64,000 nt of DNA, taken from assembly GCF_044762665.1 (NCBI RefSeq), contig NZ_JBIWES010000014.1, positions 1 to 64,000 of the forward strand, written 5' to 3'. Position 1 is the stretch's first letter; each line of letters opens with the position of its first letter. Shown in pieces: positions 60,051-64,000 of the stretch. A model generated the notes under the pieces. The model did not search any database, was not told the DNA's origin, and saw nothing but the letters and a program-made list of their open reading frames with translations. The position numbers and the translations under genes were made by a program. The DNA comes from Peribacillus frigoritolerans_B. Its GTDB lineage: Bacteria; Bacillota; Bacilli; Bacillales; DSM-1321.

Positions 60051-61397
60051 TTACACAAGAATGACCCACAATATCATCGTCGTGATAATCGTGACCACTC
60101 CTTGTATTAAGGTTGCCATCGTTTGAGCTTTATAGGCATCCGTCACTTTCATCCCGCTAAATTGGGTGACCACCCAGAAGAAGCTATCATTTACATGGCT
60201 TACAGTCATCGCACCAGCTCCAACAGCCATGACTACCAATGCAAGAGGAACAGCCCCTTCAATACCCAAAGTTGGAAGCATGGGGGCAATCAAAGATGAA
60301 GTGATGACCAGGGATGCTTTCGAAGAACCCTGGGCAGTTTTCAATCCTGCAGCAATCAGGAACGGAACCAAAAGGAACAAGGAACCGCTAAATACGCTGC
60401 CCATTTCCCAACTTTGGATGATATCTGCAATCCCCGTATTTTTAATGACGGTACCAAATGCTCCGCCAGCCCCGGTGATCAATAAAATTGGCGCGGCATC
60501 CAATAAGGCTGTTCCTATCCAGTTTGTTAATGTTTCTTCATCATACTTAGGCAGCAATGTCAGAGCTGAAATTACTCCGACGAGCAATGCAATGACCGGT
60601 TGGCCCAAGAATACGAAAAATGCGGCGATCCCTCCCTCTGTACCAAAGAGCGTTAATACAGAACTGGCTCCAATCAGCACAATCGGTAAAACGATCGGTA
60701 AAAATGATTGAAAGGCAGACGGCATCTTGCCGAATGAACGGACAATTTCATTATAATCGTAATCCAGGTCACTTCGGTCATCTTCAACATCTATCTTGGT
60801 CGCTACTTTCATTGACCATATATAACCAGCAAGTGCAGGTGGAATGGCCGTAATGAGACCTATCAAAATGACCGTCCCCAAGTAACCGTCCGTTCCGATA
60901 TTCCCGGCTGCGGCTATTGGCCCTGGAGTTGGAGGTACAAGTGTATGTGTCGCATACAAACCGGTTGCAAGTGCAACTGACATGGAAGCAACCGCTACTT
61001 TAGCGCGTCTTGCCAATGCTTTTCTTAAGCTCGATAAAATAACGAAACCTTAATCGCAAAAAACGGGTATGGATACGATAAAGCCAATCATACTCATGGC
61101 AAGCTGCGGTCTTTTAGGACCGACAATCCTTAATACGACTTCGGCCATTCGTAATGCGGCCCCGGCCTTTTCCAAAATGGTTCCGATTATCGTACCGAAA
61201 ACGATTACAAGTCCAATGCTCGTCATCAGTCCGCCAAAACCGCCGTTGATATTCTCAACGATCTGATCCAGAGGCATTCCAGAAGCAAAACCCACAAATA
61301 AAGTTCCTAATAGAAGCGATAAGAACGGATGAAGCTTGAATTTAGTTGTCGCAAAAACAATTAAGAACACGCCGATGGCCAAAACAATAAATAACAT
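60051..61397 (-). pseudogene. GntP-family gluconate/glycerate permease broken by one stop codon
   Basis: The frame runs 448 codons, the usual GntP length, but a TAA stands at 61050-61052. The N-terminal part ends SIPVFCD, and the same frame resumes GFVILSSLRKALARRAKVAV. The family has SIPVFxDSGFVILSPL, so TAA replaces a Ser codon (TCA to TAA needs one change). All helices are otherwise intact (THTLVPPTPGPIAAAGNIGT). It is co-oriented with and starts four bases after glycerate kinase, so glycerate is the likely substrate. Very recent inactivation or a sequence error. Confidence 0.85.
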
Positions 61398-61401
61398 AAG
61401 A

Positions 61402-62547
61402 TTACCCCCTATTCTTGATTGCTGCCAAAAAAGTCCGCATTACTTGTTCGGCTGAAACTTCCAACAATTCAGCTCCTCTTTCCATAGCTTCCTTTAAAGG
61501 CATAGGAGCGTTCACCAAACTATGAACACTAGTTATTCCGTGTTCATATAAAACTTCAATACCTGTTCCGATCGATCCAGTCAAGACAAATACCGGAATA
61601 CCATGCTTTTTGGCTTCTTGTGCAACTCCCATTGGTGTTTTGCCTGAAGCAGTCTGGCAATCGATTTGTCCCTCACCGGTAAAGACACAATCGGCATCGG
61701 ACAGTTTTTCACCCAGTTTCGTATACTCCATGACAATATCGATGCCCCTTTTTGTATCTGCACGGAAAAAGGCTTGAAATGCACCTCCAATTCCTCCTGC
61801 AGCACCAGCACCTGCTTTATCATGCAAGTGTATGCCTGTTTTGATTTCCACCAAATCAGCCCATGATGATAAAGCTTTATCAAGCATTTCAACCATGTCT
61901 GGAGTCGCCCCTTTTTGAGGTCCGAATACACTTGATGCCCCATCTGGGCCGACTAACGGATTTTGGACATCCGAGGCAATTAAAAATTCGGATTCTGCTA
62001 TTCTCGAATCAAAATCCTCCGTATTAATGTCTGATATCCGCAATAATTCGGCACCTCCGTATCCCAGAGGTTTACCTTCTTCATCAAACACCTTCATTCC
62101 CAAAGCCTGGAGCATACCGACACCGCCATCGTTGGTGGCGCTTCCACCAATCGCTAAAATGAACTTTCGACAGCCATCATTCAATGCTTTTTGAATAAGC
62201 TCCCCTGTCCCGTAGGTAGTAGTGATCAATGGGTTCAACTCAGCTGGATCGACTAGGCATAGACCAGATGCGCTAGCCATTTCAATTACACATGTTTCTT
62301 GATCGCCCAAGATTGCATATGCTGCCTGAACATCTTCAAGTAAAGGTCCTTTAACAGTCACATCAACTTTTCGACCATTTGTTGCTGTAACAAGGCTATC
62401 CATCGTGCCTTCCCCGCCATCCGCCACTGGAACCAATTCTGTCTTCGCATCCGGCAATGCCTTCCTGACTCCTCGCTCGATTGCTTTTGAAGCATCTGTT
62501 GCTGATAGACTTCCTTTATAGGAATCTGGTGCAATAACAATTTTCAT
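61402..62547 (-). CDS. Glycerate kinase
   Basis: 381 residues of the GlxK/GarK family. IAPDSYKGSLSATDASKAIE, VPVADGGEGTMDSLV, AIGGSATNDGGVGMLQALG and DCVFTGEGQIDCQTASGKTP are the family signatures. It phosphorylates D-glycerate to 2-phosphoglycerate, the end of glyoxylate/glucarate breakdown. AAGGGG precedes the ATG. Operon with the broken permease; divergent from a CdaR-type regulator. Confidence 0.92.
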   Translation of the reverse strand: MKIVIAPDSYKGSLSATDASKAIERGVRKALPDAKTELVPVADGGEGTMDSLVTATNGRKVDVTVKGPLLEDVQAAYAILGDQETCVIEMASASGLCLVDPAELNPLITTTYGTGELIQKALNDGCRKFILAIGGSATNDGGVGMLQALGMKVFDEEGKPLGYGGAELLRISDINTEDFDSRIAESEFLIASDVQNPLVGPDGASSVFGPQKGATPDMVEMLDKALSSWADLVEIKTGIHLHDKAGAGAAGGIGGAFQAFFRADTKRGIDIVMEYTKLGEKLSDADCVFTGEGQIDCQTASGKTPMGVAQEAKKHGIPVFVLTGSIGTGIEVLYEHGITSVHSLVNAPMPLKEAMERGAELLEVSAEQVMRTFLAAIKNRG

Positions 62548-62860
62548 GCTCAGTTCCCCTTTGAATATATTTTTATATTAATTTAATTATAATCTTCAGA
62601 AATATTTTAATCATCGTTCATTCTAAACGAAAATTAGTATGACATATTTGATTTTTTTAGCTATACTATATAGAAAAAATGATCTTCTGGAAATTTTTAT
62701 GTTTTTTCCATTTTCCTAAACTGCAAGATAGCTAAAGGCTTAAACTATCGACAATCCCCCTTTACATGAAAAATCATAGCTTGTTTGCATGAAATATGAT
62801 GACCATTCTGTTAGCACAAACTGGATAACCAAATAAAAAAACTCTAGAAGGATGACTTGA
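62548..62860. other. Divergent promoter region of glycerate kinase and cdaR
   Basis: About 310 AT-rich bases. No clear palindromic operator or cre match was found; both promoters must lie here. Overlapping open frames on the minus strand lack ribosome binding sites. Confidence 0.4.
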
Positions 62861-63955
62861 ATGCTGACCCAAGAAATTGCAATGGAAATTGTAAAACAAA
62901 CCACCAATAGACTTAACAGAAATATTAATATTATGGATGATAAAGGAATCATCATCGCTTCCGGAAATCATGAACGCATCGATCAATTGCATTTAGGAGC
63001 AATCGAAGTTCTGAAAACGGGAAAGCCTTTAATCATTCACGAAAATGATCATCATCAATGGGTCGATGTTCTTCCTGGAATTAATTTGCCTATTAATTTT
63101 CAAAATGTAATTATAGGCGTCATCGGGATCACCGGAGATCCGACTGAACTTTTGGAATTCGGCGAATTGGTGAAAATGATAACGGAAATGATGCTTCATC
63201 AAGCTTTTATGGCGGAACAACTCGAATGGAAACAACACTTGAAAGAATTGGTATTTGAAGACTTATTAAAGGAAGATATCGATCAGCATTCGATTGATCA
63301 GAGACTTGAACGGATTGGAATGAAATTAGAACCTCCCTATCAAGTGGGGGTGATGGAAATGAAATTAAATCCGTTAAATAAGAATGAACTGATTCAAATG
63401 ACTGAATCTGTTTTTGGTACACAACAAGCCCTTGTTGGGTTCCTGAATGTGAACCGGGTTTTCATCCTCACTACGGCGCTTAGCGGAAATAACATTGACA
63501 AAAGGCTGGCTACAGCCATCAAGCGATTAAAAGCAAAAGGCTTTGTTATACGAATCGGTTTGGGCTCTATTGTTAATAAGGAATCATACATAGTCCACTC
63601 TTTCCGCGAAGCTGAAACAGCACTTTTACTAGGTGAAGCCAATCTAGCTTTAACAAGATATACTGATGTGGAAACAAAAGCTCTGTTGGAAAGGATTGAT
63701 GAACGGACGAAACAGCAATTTCAGGAAAGGATTATAGGAAGCTTATCCGAAAAGTTGATTGAGACACTGCAACAATTTTTCCTTAGTAACTTAAATATCG
63801 GGGAATGTGCAAAAAGAATGTATATCCATCGTAATTCCCTTATATACCGATTAAAAAAAATCAAGGAAATTACCGGATATAATCCACAGATGCTGCAAGA
63901 TGCCATAACCTTACAGTTAGCCATTTGGGTAAGCCAATCGAAAAGTGGAAATTGA
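62861..63955 (+). CDS. CdaR-family sugar-diacid/glycerate regulator
   Basis: 364 residues. N-terminal sugar-diacid recognition domain (AMEIVKQTTNRLNRNINIMD; INFQNVIIGVIGITGDPTEL), a GGDEF-like middle region (SFREAETALLLGEA) and the C-terminal PucR/CdaR HTH (CAKRMYIHRNSLIYRLKKIK). CdaR activates glucarate, galactarate and glycerate genes. GAAGGATG precedes the ATG. It is divergent from glycerate kinase, which it very likely controls. Confidence 0.88.
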   Translation: MLTQEIAMEIVKQTTNRLNRNINIMDDKGIIIASGNHERIDQLHLGAIEVLKTGKPLIIHENDHHQWVDVLPGINLPINFQNVIIGVIGITGDPTELLEFGELVKMITEMMLHQAFMAEQLEWKQHLKELVFEDLLKEDIDQHSIDQRLERIGMKLEPPYQVGVMEMKLNPLNKNELIQMTESVFGTQQALVGFLNVNRVFILTTALSGNNIDKRLATAIKRLKAKGFVIRIGLGSIVNKESYIVHSFREAETALLLGEANLALTRYTDVETKALLERIDERTKQQFQERIIGSLSEKLIETLQQFFLSNLNIGECAKRMYIHRNSLIYRLKKIKEITGYNPQMLQDAITLQLAIWVSQSKSGN

Positions 63956-64000
63956 AAGATATTGTATTTAGTTCTATCCCTATTTAAGCCTTGTAATGGA

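Noticed and set aside
61050..61052. Possible programmed readthrough or selenocysteine at the permease stop
   Set aside because: The codon is TAA, not TGA, and no recoding structure is evident; simple mutation or sequence error is enough.
1..64000. CRISPR arrays, tRNA and rRNA genes, T-box leaders, phage modules
   Set aside because: None of the expected repeat patterns or conserved sequences was seen anywhere in the window.

Overview
The window is low-GC Bacillota DNA. Gene content points to a spore-forming Bacillaceae, probably a Peribacillus/Bacillus relative: TnrA with three matching TGTNA-N7-TNACA boxes, a B. subtilis-type nas nitrate cluster, IseA with a WalR box, a Spo0M-like protein, YkuK, a secreted beta-amylase with a cre-like site, and strong AGGAGG-type ribosome binding sites with frequent TTG/GTG starts. 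The species is inferred from style and family memory, not from a marker gene. No rRNA, tRNA or CRISPR array was seen.

Layout. 1-2.4 kb: decayed mobile DNA (lone Tn3-type end, broken serine recombinase fused to a methyltransferase remnant) around an MBL-fold hydrolase. 2.2-4.2 kb: microproteins and an acyltransferase. 4.2-7.9 kb: a BASS symporter plus FAD-linked hydroxyacid dehydrogenase, divergent from a FadR-type regulator with four similar operators. 8-15.3 kb: small regulators, exporters (EamA, LysE), methyltransferase, HEAT protein. 15.4-19 kb: glcD-glcF pair and a divergent Asp/Glu racemase-like gene. 19-27.6 kb: a five-gene ABC transporter operon led by a TAXI-type binding lipoprotein, behind a clear sigma-54 promoter, next to a sensor kinase with a periplasmic-binding-protein input domain and an NtrC-class activator.

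27.9-33.4 kb: a Tn1546-like Tn3-family transposon remnant. Both ends, a decayed tnpA and an intact resolvase enclose vanR, vanS, vanY and vanZ; vanH, vanA and vanX are absent. 33.4-38.6 kb: scars and duplications (a second broken recombinase, a dinB fragment, GC-rich repeats) among small stand-alone genes. 38.6-40.2 kb: beta-amylase. 40.4-50.6 kb: assimilatory nitrate/nitrite cluster narK-nasB-nasC-nasF with tnrA inserted before nasD-nasE. 51.5-55.5 kb: YkuK, a structured RNA candidate, a MurE paralogue with an altered specificity motif, and an MFS exporter whose ribosome binding site sits in a hairpin. 55.9-57.5 kb: an apparent yybP-ykoY (Mn2+) riboswitch before a Spo0M-like gene and an MscS channel. 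57.9-60 kb: iseA and a PadR/HAAS pair. 60-64 kb: glycerate kinase, a GntP permease broken by one stop codon, and a divergent CdaR regulator.

Common themes are hydroxyacid use (two GlcD-type dehydrogenases, GlcF, glycerate kinase, BASS and GntP transporters), nitrate assimilation, and mobile-element decay. The strongest candidates for something undescribed are the van transposon without its ligase genes, the manganese-type riboswitch controlling an arrestin-like/MscS pair, and the sigma-54 two-component/ABC/TAXI locus.
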